52,547 nucleotides of DNA. Source: Longimycelium tulufanense. GTDB lineage: Bacteria > Actinomycetota > Actinomycetes > Mycobacteriales > Pseudonocardiaceae. Positions 7,240-15,670 of the stretch are shown piece by piece. The stretch spans positions 1 through 52,547 of the forward strand of contig NZ_BMMK01000036.1 of the NCBI RefSeq assembly GCF_014645795.1. The letters are read 5' to 3'. The notes below the pieces were generated by a model. The model did not search any database. It was not told where the DNA came from and was given only the letters and a program-made list of their open reading frames with translations. The position numbers were made by a program, and so were the translations under genes. Position 1 is the stretch's first letter. Each line of letters starts with the position of its first letter.

Positions 7240-8391
7240 TCAACCCGGCAACGGCACTTCCCACGACACGTTGGTGCCGCTGCGCGGTGAGGAGGTCACC
7301 ACGCAGCGGCCACCAGCCGCCGTCGCGCGCTCCTCGAGGTGCCGCAGCCCGCGCCGCGTGACCCCCGGCGGGATCCCGCAGCCGTCGTCGGCCACCTGGA
7401 GCCGTAGCCCGTGGACATCCCGCACCAGCCGGACCACCACCGACCGCGCCCCGGAGTGCCGGACGACGTTGGACAACGCCTCCCGCAACGCGGCTCGCGC
7501 GTGGTCGGCCACCGGCACCGGCACCCCGGCCACGTCCCCGGAGATCTCCAGCGTCGGCCGCACACCGAGCAGCTCACCCGCGGTGTCCACCTCGGCGCGC
7601 ACCGAGTCGACCAGGTCCGGCGCCTTGACCTGCTCGCCCGGGTCGGCGGAGGTCAGCGCGCGCACCGTCGCCCGCACCTCGGCCATGGTCTGGTCGAGCT
7701 GGTCGACGGCCTCAGCCAGCCGTGCGGCGTCGGCGGGATCGAGCTGGCCGCTCAGCCGCCGGCCGAGCAGGTCGAGCTGCACGCCCGCCGCGTACAACCG
7801 CTGCACGATCAGATCGTGCAGGTCACGTGCGATCCGGTCACGCTCCTGGTAGACCGCGACCCGCTGCCTCGCGGTCGCCCCCTCGGCGAGCACGATCGCC
7901 AGACCCGCCTGCGCGCCGAAGGAGTGCAGCAGGTCCACGGTCACCGGCGTGAACGGCTGCCCGCCACGCCGCCGGTAGACAGCCAAGGCACCCAGCCGCC
8001 GCTCACGCGTCCCGAACGGCACCACGACGAACGGCCCGTACCCCCGCAGGGTCGGCGGCACGAACGGCGCCGTCCGGGGGTCGGCGGTAAGATCGTCGAC
8101 GACGATCGGAACGCCGCTGCGCGCGACTCGTGCGGCGGCTGACCTTCCCGAGAGCACGTTGCCGAGCACGGTCTGTGCGTCGCCCCCGGTCCCGTGCGCG
8201 GCTTCGACCGTGAGCCGGCCGTCGTCGTTGCGCACGGTCAGCACGCCTAGATCCGATGCGGTCAGCTCCGCGGCACGCCGAACCACCAGCGGCAACACCG
8301 AGTCCGGGTCGTCGCCGGCCAACGCCGCCGTGGTGATCTCCGTCGAGGCGGCGAGTGCGCGGGTGGCTAGGGTCGGGTCCATGGTCCTCAT
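7240..8391 (-). CDS. DosS-like GAF-domain sensor histidine kinase
   Basis: Cytosolic NarL-type sensor kinase, 383 aa, without membrane segments. Residues about 16-170 form a single GAF domain; mycobacterial DosS/DosT have two, the first binding heme. The HisKA_3 segment ERDRIARDLHD places the phosphoacceptor at H192, followed by VQRLYAAGVQLD as in DosS. The ATPase shows ALREALSNVVRHSGA (N box) and VADDGCGIPPG (G box). Its ATG overlaps the cydDC stop (ATGA, 8388-8391), so it is the last gene of the cyd operon and translationally coupled to it. Predicted partner: the DosR-like regulator at 4672-5325. Whether this GAF binds heme, flavin or nothing cannot be told. Confidence 0.92.
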   Translation of the reverse strand: MRTMDPTLATRALAASTEITTAALAGDDPDSVLPLVVRRAAELTASDLGVLTVRNDDGRLTVEAAHGTGGDAQTVLGNVLSGRSAAARVARSGVPIVVDDLTADPRTAPFVPPTLRGYGPFVVVPFGTRERRLGALAVYRRRGGQPFTPVTVDLLHSFGAQAGLAIVLAEGATARQRVAVYQERDRIARDLHDLIVQRLYAAGVQLDLLGRRLSGQLDPADAARLAEAVDQLDQTMAEVRATVRALTSADPGEQVKAPDLVDSVRAEVDTAGELLGVRPTLEISGDVAGVPVPVADHARAALREALSNVVRHSGARSVVVRLVRDVHGLRLQVADDGCGIPPGVTRRGLRHLEERATAAGGRCVVTSSPRSGTNVSWEVPLPG

Positions 8392-11300
8392 GCCAGGCTA
8401 AGTCCTGTCCCCTGCGCGGCGGCCGCACTGACCCGGCCACCAGTGACCTCAACCACGAAATCAGCCGCCTCGGCCTCCTCCGGCCGGTGCGTGATGTGCA
8501 GGACAGTTCGGCCGTCCAGAACCCGACGTAGCTCGGCGAGCAACGCGTCCGCGGTCTCCACGTCCAGGTGCGCGGTCGGCTCGTCGAGCAGGACGAGATC
8601 GCACTCCCTGGCCCGCAACAACGTCCGGGCGATCGCGAGCCGGTGCGCCTCCCCGCCCGACACGGTGGCTCCACCGGTACCCACCAACTCGTCGAGCCGC
8701 TCGGTCCATCCGAAAAGCTGCGCCGCGCGCAAAGCCCACCTCAGGTCGTCGTCACCGGCGCGTGGGTCGCCGAGCCGTAGGTTCTCCCGAATGGTCGTGG
8801 ACACCAGCATCGGCTCTTGCGGGCACCAGGCGACCCTTCCGGGCAGCTCCGCACGGCCTCGCTCCGGCACCAGGAATCCCAGCAGCAGCGCGAACAAGGT
8901 CGACTTCCCGGCACCCGACGGACCCACCACCGCAACGCGCGCCCCGTCCGGCAGATCAAGATCGACACCCCGCAGTGCGGGCTCAACTGCCCCCGGCCAC
9001 CGCACCTCGACGTCGGCAAGGCGAACCCCGCGGTGTTCCGTCCGCTCGCTCCCGCGCTGTGCGCCTGGCTGGGCACTCAGGGCCGCAACGCGGCCATGCG
9101 CAGCCCGCAACGAGCCGGAGAGCTGGGCGGCCAACGGGAGACCGGCCACGGCCTCGACCACGGCGAGCGGGACCAGGGAGAGGAGCGGCGCGAGCACCGG
9201 ATCGAGTTGCCCGGCCGCCACTGCGGACGCCGCCAGCACGGTGTTGACCAGCGCTGCTCCCCCGGTGGCGGCGACGATCACGGCCGTAGCGGCGCCGGTG
9301 CCCACTGCTTGCCGGCGACTACGTGCGGCGAGCTCCGCATCGGCGGACGCCAACTCCGTCCGGCGGACACGGTGCGCCCCGGAAGCGATCAGGTCAGGCG
9401 CGGCATCGAGCAACCCGAGTACGCCCGCCGCGACCTTGCGCCGGCCCGCGGCCAGTACCGTGCTCGCTCGGCGCTCGACGGCGAGGGCCACCAGCGGCGC
9501 GCCGATCCCGGCGACCAGCAACGCCACGGCCAGGACGAGCCCGGCGGACGGCAACACCCAGGTCTCCAGCACCACGGCGCCGATCGCGAGCACCAGCGCC
9601 GTCATCGGTGGCAACAACACCCGCGGCACGAGGTCACGCACCGCGTCGGTGTCGGCAACGAGCCGCTGGAGACCGTCCGCGCGCCGCAGCCGTGCGGTAC
9701 GAGCGGGGCCGAGCCGAACCAGCGTCTCCCACAGTCCGAGCCGCAGCCGTTCGGCGAGCCGGAACGCGCCGTCGTGCGAGACGAGACGCTCCAGGTATCG
9801 CAGAACTCCCTTGGACAGACCGAAAGTGCGGACCGCGACGATGGCGACGGTCAGGGTCAGGATCGGAGGTTGCTGGGAGGCACGTGCGATCAGCCACGCG
9901 GCAACGGCCGTCAGGCCGACGCCGGACGCAACAGCCAGCGCACCAAGCCCAGCACCCGCCAGCAATCGCCTGTCCAGCAAGCGGAGCAGCGGAACACGGG
10001 CGGGTGTGTCCACTTCGGACACTTCCGGAACCGCCTGCTCGTGCTCCGGCTCAGCAACCGGCGAGGCACTACGATGGCTGGCGAGGATGACAGCGGCACC
10101 GGACTCAGCGGCCCGCTGTACAGCAGCCGAAACTCGCCCAGCCGTCGCGGGATCGAGGTGCGCGGTGGGCTCGTCGAGCAACAACAGCTCAGCCCCGTGG
10201 CACACGCGCAACAACGCACGCGCGACCGCGACCCGCTGCCGCTCACCGGTGGAAAGCTGGTCCACCCGACGGTCCAGCAGGTGCTCGGCAGCAGCCTCCG
10301 CCAGCACGGCGCGAAGTTCCGCCTCGGAGAGCGACGCTCCTCCACTGCGGTCAGTAACGGCCAAGGCCAGCTCGTCCGCGACCGTCCCACCGCTGAACGC
10401 GGGGCGCTGCGACACCCAGGCCACCCGGCGACGCCATGCGGTCTTGTCTATTGTGGACAAATCGACACCGTCGAGGGTGACCCGCCCGGAGTCCGGAGCC
10501 GCAAAACCGAGAAGCACGGCGAAAGTGGTGGACTTGCCGGCCCCGCTCGGCGAATCCAGCCGTGTCACTTCCCCCGGGCGGGCCACCACCGTGAGCCCGT
10601 CCGGCGCGAACCCGCCGCGCCGACGCACCCGCAATGCCTCGATCCGCAGCTCGCGCCAACGCGGTGGCTCGGCGTCACCGCCATCCGGCTCCGGCTCGGC
10701 CAGCACCTCCTCGACCCGGCGTACGGCCTCCAGGCCGTCCTCGCTGGCGTGGTGGGCCGCACCCGCGGCACGCAGCGGCTGGTAGCACTCCGGCGCCAGT
10801 ACCAGCACGAGCAGGCCGGTGGCCAGGTCCAGCTCGCCGCTCACCAGGCGCATCCCGATGCCCACCGCGACCAGCGCGACCGACAGGGTCGCGATCAGCT
10901 CCAGCACCAGCGCGGACAGGAACGCGACCCGAAGCGTGCGCATCGTGGCGGTCCGGTGCGCCTCGCCCACCTGGCGCACCGTCCGTGCCTGCGTGGCGGC
11001 CCGGCCGAACGCGGCCAGCACCGGCAGCGCGCGTACCAGCTCCAGCAGGTAGCCAGACAGCCGTGCGGTCGCGTCCGCCGCCCGGGCCGCGCGGGCCTCG
11101 GTGAACTTGCCCACCAGGATCGCGAAGAGCGGGACCAGCGGGACCGTCACGAGGACGAGCGCCGCGGAAACCCAGTCGATGGCCAGGATCCAGGCGCCGA
11201 CGAACGGTGGCACGACCGCGGCGGTCACCAGTGCCGGCAGGTAGCGGGTGAAGTAGGCGTCGAGCGCGTCCAGCCCGGTGGTGGCCACCGCGGTCAGGCC

Positions 11301-11666
11301 GGCCGGCCCCCGATCCGGCCGGTCCGACCGCGAGATCCACTCCGGCCCGAGCGCCAGCGCCCGGTCGAGCAGAGCGGACCGCAGCTCCTCCTTGGCACTG
11401 GCCGCCGCCCGCGCCGAGACCGCCTCCGTGGCCCAGCCGAGCACCGCACGGGCCACCACCGCGACGGCCAGCACGGTGACCGGGCCGCGCAGCGCGTCCG
11501 TCCCCACGCCGCGCGTCACCACCGCGGCCAGCGCGGTGGCCAGGCCCCACGCCTGGGCGATCAGGGCCGCGCCGGTGAGCCCCGCGAGAACCGCGCCGGC
11601 CCCCAACGCGATCCGCGTCGACCGGGACAGTCTCGGCAGGGCACCGAGTGGGCCTCGGGTGGTCAC
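8388..11666 (-). CDS. cydDC: Fused CydDC ABC transporter (cytochrome bd assembly)
   Basis: Heterodimeric ABC exporter fused into one chain of about 1092 aa; in E. coli CydDC exports thiols and is needed for cytochrome bd maturation. Half 1 has transmembrane helices, Walker A SPSGAGKST, signature LSTGERQR and Walker B LLLLDEPTAHLD. Half 2 has a second transmembrane block, Walker A GPSGAGKST, signature VSGGEAHR and Walker B LVLLDEPTAHLD. Starts at GTG 11666, overlapping the cydB stop (GTGA). The longer open frame to 12197 is antisense-like and out of frame with cydB. Fused CydDC is known in actinobacteria such as Streptomyces. Confidence 0.95.
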   Translation of the reverse strand: MTTRGPLGALPRLSRSTRIALGAGAVLAGLTGAALIAQAWGLATALAAVVTRGVGTDALRGPVTVLAVAVVARAVLGWATEAVSARAAASAKEELRSALLDRALALGPEWISRSDRPDRGPAGLTAVATTGLDALDAYFTRYLPALVTAAVVPPFVGAWILAIDWVSAALVLVTVPLVPLFAILVGKFTEARAARAADATARLSGYLLELVRALPVLAAFGRAATQARTVRQVGEAHRTATMRTLRVAFLSALVLELIATLSVALVAVGIGMRLVSGELDLATGLLVLVLAPECYQPLRAAGAAHHASEDGLEAVRRVEEVLAEPEPDGGDAEPPRWRELRIEALRVRRRGGFAPDGLTVVARPGEVTRLDSPSGAGKSTTFAVLLGFAAPDSGRVTLDGVDLSTIDKTAWRRRVAWVSQRPAFSGGTVADELALAVTDRSGGASLSEAELRAVLAEAAAEHLLDRRVDQLSTGERQRVAVARALLRVCHGAELLLLDEPTAHLDPATAGRVSAAVQRAAESGAAVILASHRSASPVAEPEHEQAVPEVSEVDTPARVPLLRLLDRRLLAGAGLGALAVASGVGLTAVAAWLIARASQQPPILTLTVAIVAVRTFGLSKGVLRYLERLVSHDGAFRLAERLRLGLWETLVRLGPARTARLRRADGLQRLVADTDAVRDLVPRVLLPPMTALVLAIGAVVLETWVLPSAGLVLAVALLVAGIGAPLVALAVERRASTVLAAGRRKVAAGVLGLLDAAPDLIASGAHRVRRTELASADAELAARSRRQAVGTGAATAVIVAATGGAALVNTVLAASAVAAGQLDPVLAPLLSLVPLAVVEAVAGLPLAAQLSGSLRAAHGRVAALSAQPGAQRGSERTEHRGVRLADVEVRWPGAVEPALRGVDLDLPDGARVAVVGPSGAGKSTLFALLLGFLVPERGRAELPGRVAWCPQEPMLVSTTIRENLRLGDPRAGDDDLRWALRAAQLFGWTERLDELVGTGGATVSGGEAHRLAIARTLLRARECDLVLLDEPTAHLDVETADALLAELRRVLDGRTVLHITHRPEEAEAADFVVEVTGGRVSAAAAQGTGLSLA

Positions 11667-12670
11667 GGCGCGTGCACCGGAGGGATGTGGTGGGTGGCGA
11701 TGCGCTTGCGGAAGACCCAGTACGTCCACGCCTGGTAGATGAGGACCGCGGGTGCTCCGAAAGCGGCCATCCAGCTCATGACGGTCAGGGTGTACGGGCT
11801 CGACGACGCGTTGTGCACGGTCAGCGAGTAGACGGTGTCCAAAGTGGATGGAATGACGTTCGGGTACAGCGCGCCGAACAGGGTCACCATCGAGGCGGCC
11901 ACCACGACACCGAACGACGCGAACCCCCAGCCTTCCCGGCCCCGCAGCAGGAAACCGACCGCACCCACGGCCGCGAGCAGGGCCAGCACGAGCGGGACCC
12001 AGGACCACGCCGATCCCTCCCGCAACTGCACCAGCAGGAGCAGCACGACCAGCGGGGCGAGTGCGACGGGGGCGAGCCGGACCGCGAGGCGCCGGGCACG
12101 GTGCCGGATCTCGCCGTCGGTCTTGAGCGCGATGAAGGCCGCACCGTGTACCAGGCTGAACCCGACCACCGCGAGCGCACCGACCAGCGTCTCCCACCGC
12201 AGGATCACCAACGGCGAGCCGACCCGGTCACCGAACTCGTTCAGCGGCAGGCCGAGAACGTTCGCACTGAGCACGAGTCCCACCATGAGCGGTGGCACCC
12301 AGGAGCCGATCATGATCACGCGGTCCCACACCGAACGCCACCGCGCCGTGTTCACCTTGCCCCGGTACTCGAACGCCACCCCGCGCCCGATCAACGCGAG
12401 CAGCAGGAGCAACAGCGGCAGGTAGGCGGTGCTGAACAGGGAGGCGTACCAGCCGGGGAACGCGGCGAACATCGCCCCGGCCGCCACGATCAGCCACACC
12501 TCGTTGCCGTCCCACACCGGGCCGATCGTGTTGATCATGACCCGGCGCTCGGTCTCGTCCCGGGCCAGCACCGGCAACAGCATGCCGACGCCGAAGTCGA
12601 AGCCCTCCAGGAACAGGTAGCCGAGCCAGAAGAGCGCGATGACGATGAACCAGAAGGTCGCGAGGTCCAT
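11663..12670 (-). CDS. cydB: Cytochrome bd ubiquinol/menaquinol oxidase subunit II
   Basis: Integral membrane partner of CydA, 335 aa with about eight to nine helices. It begins MDLATFWFIVIALFWLGYLFLEGFDFGVGML, the conserved first helix of CydB, followed by INTIGPVWDGNEVWLI and FEYRGK. ATG at 12670, 14 nt after the cydA stop. Overlaps cydDC by four bases. Part of the cydA-cydB-cydDC-kinase operon. Confidence 0.96.
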   Translation of the reverse strand: MDLATFWFIVIALFWLGYLFLEGFDFGVGMLLPVLARDETERRVMINTIGPVWDGNEVWLIVAAGAMFAAFPGWYASLFSTAYLPLLLLLLALIGRGVAFEYRGKVNTARWRSVWDRVIMIGSWVPPLMVGLVLSANVLGLPLNEFGDRVGSPLVILRWETLVGALAVVGFSLVHGAAFIALKTDGEIRHRARRLAVRLAPVALAPLVVLLLLVQLREGSAWSWVPLVLALLAAVGAVGFLLRGREGWGFASFGVVVAASMVTLFGALYPNVIPSTLDTVYSLTVHNASSSPYTLTVMSWMAAFGAPAVLIYQAWTYWVFRKRIATHHIPPVHAP

Positions 12671-12684
12671 TTTTGCGCAGCTCC

Positions 12685-14199
12685 TCAGTAGGCGAAGGCC
12701 AGGACATCTTCGGGTTTCTTCCCGTCCGCCCCGGCCGGTTCCGGCGGCTTGTTCCAGGACGGGAGCACACCGGGGATACCGGCGCGGGCATACCGCCGCA
12801 ACAGGAAGACCTCCACGCCGGCGAGCACGCCGTACACCAGGGTCAGCGCAACCAGCGAGGTCAACATCTCGCCAACACTCACCCCGGCGGACACGGCCTG
12901 CGCGGTGTACATCCACACCCCGTCGACGCCGGTCGGGTTGGGCACCACGACGAAGGGTTGCCGGCCCATCTCCGTGAAGATCCAGCCGAAACTGTTGCCC
13001 AGGAACGGTGTCACGATCGACAGGATCCCGAACAACGGGAACCACCTGCCCGGTGGCACTCGGTTCTTCCTGGTGAACCACAGGGCAAGCACGGCCATCC
13101 CGGCGGAGATCGCGCCGAACCCGATCATGAGGCGGAAGCCCCAGTAGGTGACGGGCAGCGCGGGGACGTAGTCGATCGGCTTGCCGGCCAGTTCGCCGAG
13201 GCGCGGGTCGTCCGGGTAGTTGGCGCCGTACTTGGCCCGGTACTCCTGCACCAGATCCTCGACGCCCTTCACCTCGCTGCTGAAATCGTTCTTGGCCAGA
13301 AAGGACAGCAGGGCCGGCACGGTGATGCTCTTGACGCTCTCACAGTCCGCACGGCTCACGTCACCGACGGCGAAGACGGAGAAGCTGGCCGGTTCCTCGG
13401 TGTGGCACAGGGCCTCGGCGGCGGCCATCTTCATCGGCTGCTGCTCGAACATCAACTTGCCCTGCAGGTCACCGGAGATCGCCAGGCCGGCGAACGCGAC
13501 GATGCCCACCCAGCTGCCGAGCTTCAGCGACGCCCGCCACACCCGGCGGTCCGGGTCGTCCTCGGCGCTGTCGCGGTGCTTCTTCCACAGGTGCCACGCG
13601 GCGATGCCGACCAGGAACGCACCGGCCACGGCGAAGGAGCCCGCGACCGTGTGCGGGAAGGCGGCCAGCACCGTGTTGTTGGTGAGCACGGCCCAGATCG
13701 AGGTCAGCCGCGGCCGGCCGTCGACGAACTCGATGCCGACCGGGTGCTGCATCCAGGAGTTGGCCGCCAGGATGAAGTACGCGGAGGCAATGGTGGCCAG
13801 GGAGAACGCCCACGCGCACGCCAGGTGTACGCGCTTGGGCAGCCGGTCCCAGCCGAAGATCCACAGGCCCAGGAAGGTCGACTCGACGAAGAACGCCACC
13901 AGCGCCTCCATCGCCAGCGGCGCCCCGAACACGTCGCCGACAAACCGGGAGTAGGCGCTCCAGGCCATGCCGAACTGGAACTCCTGCACGATGCCGGTCA
14001 CCACGCCCATGGCGAAGTTGACCAGCATCAGCTTGCCCCAGAACTTGGTCATCGCCAGGTACCGCGGGTTACCGGTACGCACCCACGCGGTCTGCATACC
14101 GGCGACCAGGATCGACAGGCCGATGGTCAACGGCACCATCAGGAAGTGGTAGACGGTGGTGATCCCGAACTGCCACCGTGCCACGTCGAGGACGTCCAC
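12685..14199 (-). CDS. cydA: Cytochrome bd oxidase subunit I
   Basis: Quinol-oxidising subunit of the high-affinity terminal oxidase, about 504 aa in the membrane. Heme ligands align by context: H18 (VYHFLM), H183 (FPHTVAGSF) and M358 (GFRLMIG); the acidic pair E98/E106 is in MEALVAFFVES. The Q-loop segment contains GDLQGKLMFEQQPMKMAAAEA-type sequence. The normally conserved GRQPW motif reads GRQPF here (F416). I place the start at GTG 14199 (DVLDVARWQFG); GGGGAAAG lies about 10 nt upstream. First gene of the operon; a DosR-box-like palindrome lies about 66 nt upstream. Confidence 0.95.
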   Translation of the reverse strand: MDVLDVARWQFGITTVYHFLMVPLTIGLSILVAGMQTAWVRTGNPRYLAMTKFWGKLMLVNFAMGVVTGIVQEFQFGMAWSAYSRFVGDVFGAPLAMEALVAFFVESTFLGLWIFGWDRLPKRVHLACAWAFSLATIASAYFILAANSWMQHPVGIEFVDGRPRLTSIWAVLTNNTVLAAFPHTVAGSFAVAGAFLVGIAAWHLWKKHRDSAEDDPDRRVWRASLKLGSWVGIVAFAGLAISGDLQGKLMFEQQPMKMAAAEALCHTEEPASFSVFAVGDVSRADCESVKSITVPALLSFLAKNDFSSEVKGVEDLVQEYRAKYGANYPDDPRLGELAGKPIDYVPALPVTYWGFRLMIGFGAISAGMAVLALWFTRKNRVPPGRWFPLFGILSIVTPFLGNSFGWIFTEMGRQPFVVVPNPTGVDGVWMYTAQAVSAGVSVGEMLTSLVALTLVYGVLAGVEVFLLRRYARAGIPGVLPSWNKPPEPAGADGKKPEDVLAFAY

Positions 14200-14243
14200 G
14201 AGATCAATCTTTCCCCGGAGCCGACATCCGCGCAGGGTACGGC

Positions 14244-14273
14244 GGTCCCGAAGACCGCGGGACCAAGGTCCCG
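14244..14273 (-). promoter_or_regulatory. DosR-box-like palindrome upstream of cydA
   Basis: CGGGACC-AA-GGTCCCG at 14258-14273 is a perfect 7-bp palindrome around AA; a further GGTCCCG at 14244-14250 pairs with the same CGGGACC arm across 7 nt. On the cydA strand the core reads GGGACCTTGGTCCC, close to the mycobacterial DosR box (GGGACT-WW-AGTCCC): 15 of 20 positions by my alignment to TTSGGGACTWWAGTCCCSAA. Its centre is about 66 nt before the cydA start. Confidence 0.6.
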
Positions 14274-14301
14274 ACCCGCCCAGGACAAGGTGAAACCGCT
14301 C

Positions 14302-14375
14302 ACCGCGAGGTGACGGGCGAAGCGAGCATCGCGTCGGCAAGGCGCGCAGCGAAGCCCGGAGCCGAGCAATCCGAC
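14302..14375 (+). repeat. Interspersed repeat, copy C (tandem with D)
   Basis: Begins ACCGCGAGGTGACGGGCGAA, continues GCGAGCATCGCG, AAGGCGCGCAGCGAAGCCC and ends GCCGAGCAATCCGAC. The next copy starts immediately, giving a 74-nt period. Located between the cydA promoter region and the riboswitch. Confidence 0.88.
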
Positions 14376-14447
14376 ACCGCGAGGTGACGGGCGAAGCGAG
14401 CATCGCGCCGGCAAGGCGCAGTAAAGCCCCCAGCCGAGCAATCCAAC
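14376..14447 (+). repeat. Interspersed repeat, copy D (tandem with C)
   Basis: Second tandem unit, starting with the same ACCGCGAGGTGACGGG and ending AGCCGAGCAATCCAAC. It has a small internal deletion and changes (AAGGCGCAGTAAAGCCCCC) relative to copy C. The remaining sequence up to 14615 shows only GC-rich text with no gene. Confidence 0.86.
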
Positions 14448-14615
14448 CCTGGGCCGGCGGGGGAACGGGTGCTCTCCCCCGGCGCCGACGGCTGGCCACG
14501 GGGCCAAATCGCCCACAGCGACTTGTTACCGACGCCGCAACTTTCCGGTGGCCGGGAAGACGGGCGGGTGTGCCGGAAGTCACCGGACTTCCCGGCCCAT
14601 GCGCGGGATAGCATC

Positions 14616-14772
14616 GGCGATTGCCAGAGGGGAGTAGTTCCCGTGACCGCGTCAGCGGTCCGGCGAGGTGATCGACATACTGATCGGCTTCGCGCCGATC
14701 CGGTCCCTCACCCAGGAAGCAACTGGGCGAACGAGACCTCCGGCCGGGTAGTAATGCCCGGTCGGGGTCGCC
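14616..14772 (+). ncRNA. yybP-ykoY manganese riboswitch
   Basis: Three conserved blocks appear in order: AGGGGAGTAG (about 14628-14637), ATCGACATACTGAT (about 14671-14684) and GAACGAGACCTCC (about 14728-14740). A closing P1 stem is possible between GGCGA (14616-14620) and TCGCC (14768-14772). It lies directly upstream of a UPF0016/GDT1 gene, a class known to follow this Mn2+ riboswitch. The downstream TTTCCCCCC (14773-14781) could pair with the GGAGGGA ribosome site at about 14797-14803, and CGTCCG/CGGACG (14781-14795) forms a small hairpin, suggesting control of translation start. Confidence 0.9.
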
Positions 14773-14808
14773 TTTCCCCCCGTCCGGGCCGGACGTGGAG
14801 GGACCCCG

Positions 14809-15411
14809 ATGGTTTCCTGGTTGACTGCGCTCGCGGTCGCGTTCGGCGCCGTGTTCTTGCTCGAGCTGCCGGACAAGACGACCGCACTCACACTCGTTCT
14901 GACGACGCGCTTCCGGGCGTTGCCCGTGGTCGTCGGCTGCGCGGTCGCGTTTGCCTTGCAGGCCACGATCGCGGTGACCGTCGGCAGTGCGATCACGTTG
15001 CTTCCCGAGCGCATGGTGGCGATCACGGTGGCGGTGTTGTTCGCCATCGGTGCGTTTATGCTGCTGCGCGAGGGCTTCGCCAACGGCCATACGGACGCTG
15101 CGGGACAGGCGGCCGCCATCCGGCCACAGGCCACGTTCCCGCGTGCCGCGATCACGTCCTTCGGCACGATCTTCGCCGCCGAGTGGGGAGACGCGTCCCA
15201 GCTCACCGCGGCGGGCGTGGCCGCCCGGTACGCCGAGCCGCTGGCGGTCGGGCTGGGTTCGTGGTTGGCGCTGGTGAGCGTGACCCTGCTCGCGGTCGCG
15301 ATCGGCGGCCGGATCCGGGAACGCGTTCCGGCCCACTGGGTGCACCGGGGAGCGGGCTTCGTCTTCGCCGGATTCGCGGCGGCAGCCGCGTTGCAGGCCG
15401 CCACGGGGTGA
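14809..15411 (+). CDS. UPF0016/GDT1 (TMEM165-like) Mn2+/Ca2+ transporter
   Basis: Membrane cation transporter of 200 aa with six predicted helices in two homologous halves. Each half carries a version of the E-x-G-D-[KR]-[ST] signature: LELPDKT in helix 1 and AEWGDAS in the second half. The ATG at 14809 follows GGAGGGA. Family members export Mn2+ in bacteria; the yybP-ykoY riboswitch in front of it supports a manganese role. In the first motif Gly is replaced by Pro (ELPDKT). Confidence 0.9.
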   Translation: MVSWLTALAVAFGAVFLLELPDKTTALTLVLTTRFRALPVVVGCAVAFALQATIAVTVGSAITLLPERMVAITVAVLFAIGAFMLLREGFANGHTDAAGQAAAIRPQATFPRAAITSFGTIFAAEWGDASQLTAAGVAARYAEPLAVGLGSWLALVSVTLLAVAIGGRIRERVPAHWVHRGAGFVFAGFAAAAALQAATG

Positions 15412-15633
15412 TGAGGGGCGACCGCCCGGGCAGCCTGTTCTCGTGGTGCCACCGCCGGAGGTCTCTCCGCCGGTCCGGCAGGGACGGCCGGGACAGGTAC
15501 CCGAGTACTGGCCCCGAAACGCGGTTCTGTTCGCGGCTGGTGGTCCGGGCCGCTCGCGGTTTCCGTCCACCCGCGACAGGAACCGACGACGCGGCACACA
15601 GCCGAGGACAACGTCGATGGTGCGGTGGGCACG

Positions 15634-15653
15634 GCCGGCACCCTGGTGCCGGC
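15634..15653 (-). terminator. Hairpin after iclR
   Basis: GCCGGCAC, CCTG loop, GTGCCGGC: an 8-bp perfect stem 18 nt beyond the iclR stop. It could also end transcription from the transporter gene on the other strand. The stretch 15412-15633 holds no convincing gene. Confidence 0.6.
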
Positions 15654-15670
15654 TTGCCGGGCCGCCCCCG

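Noticed and set aside
8443-11738. Very long plus-strand open frames opposite cydDC (up to 973 codons)
   Set aside because: They are rich in Arg, Ser, Gln and His without any fold, and mirror the strong third-position G/C of the real gene.
12673-14313. 546-codon plus-strand frame opposite cydA
   Set aside because: Low-complexity His/Gln/Arg text; cydA on the other strand is unambiguous.
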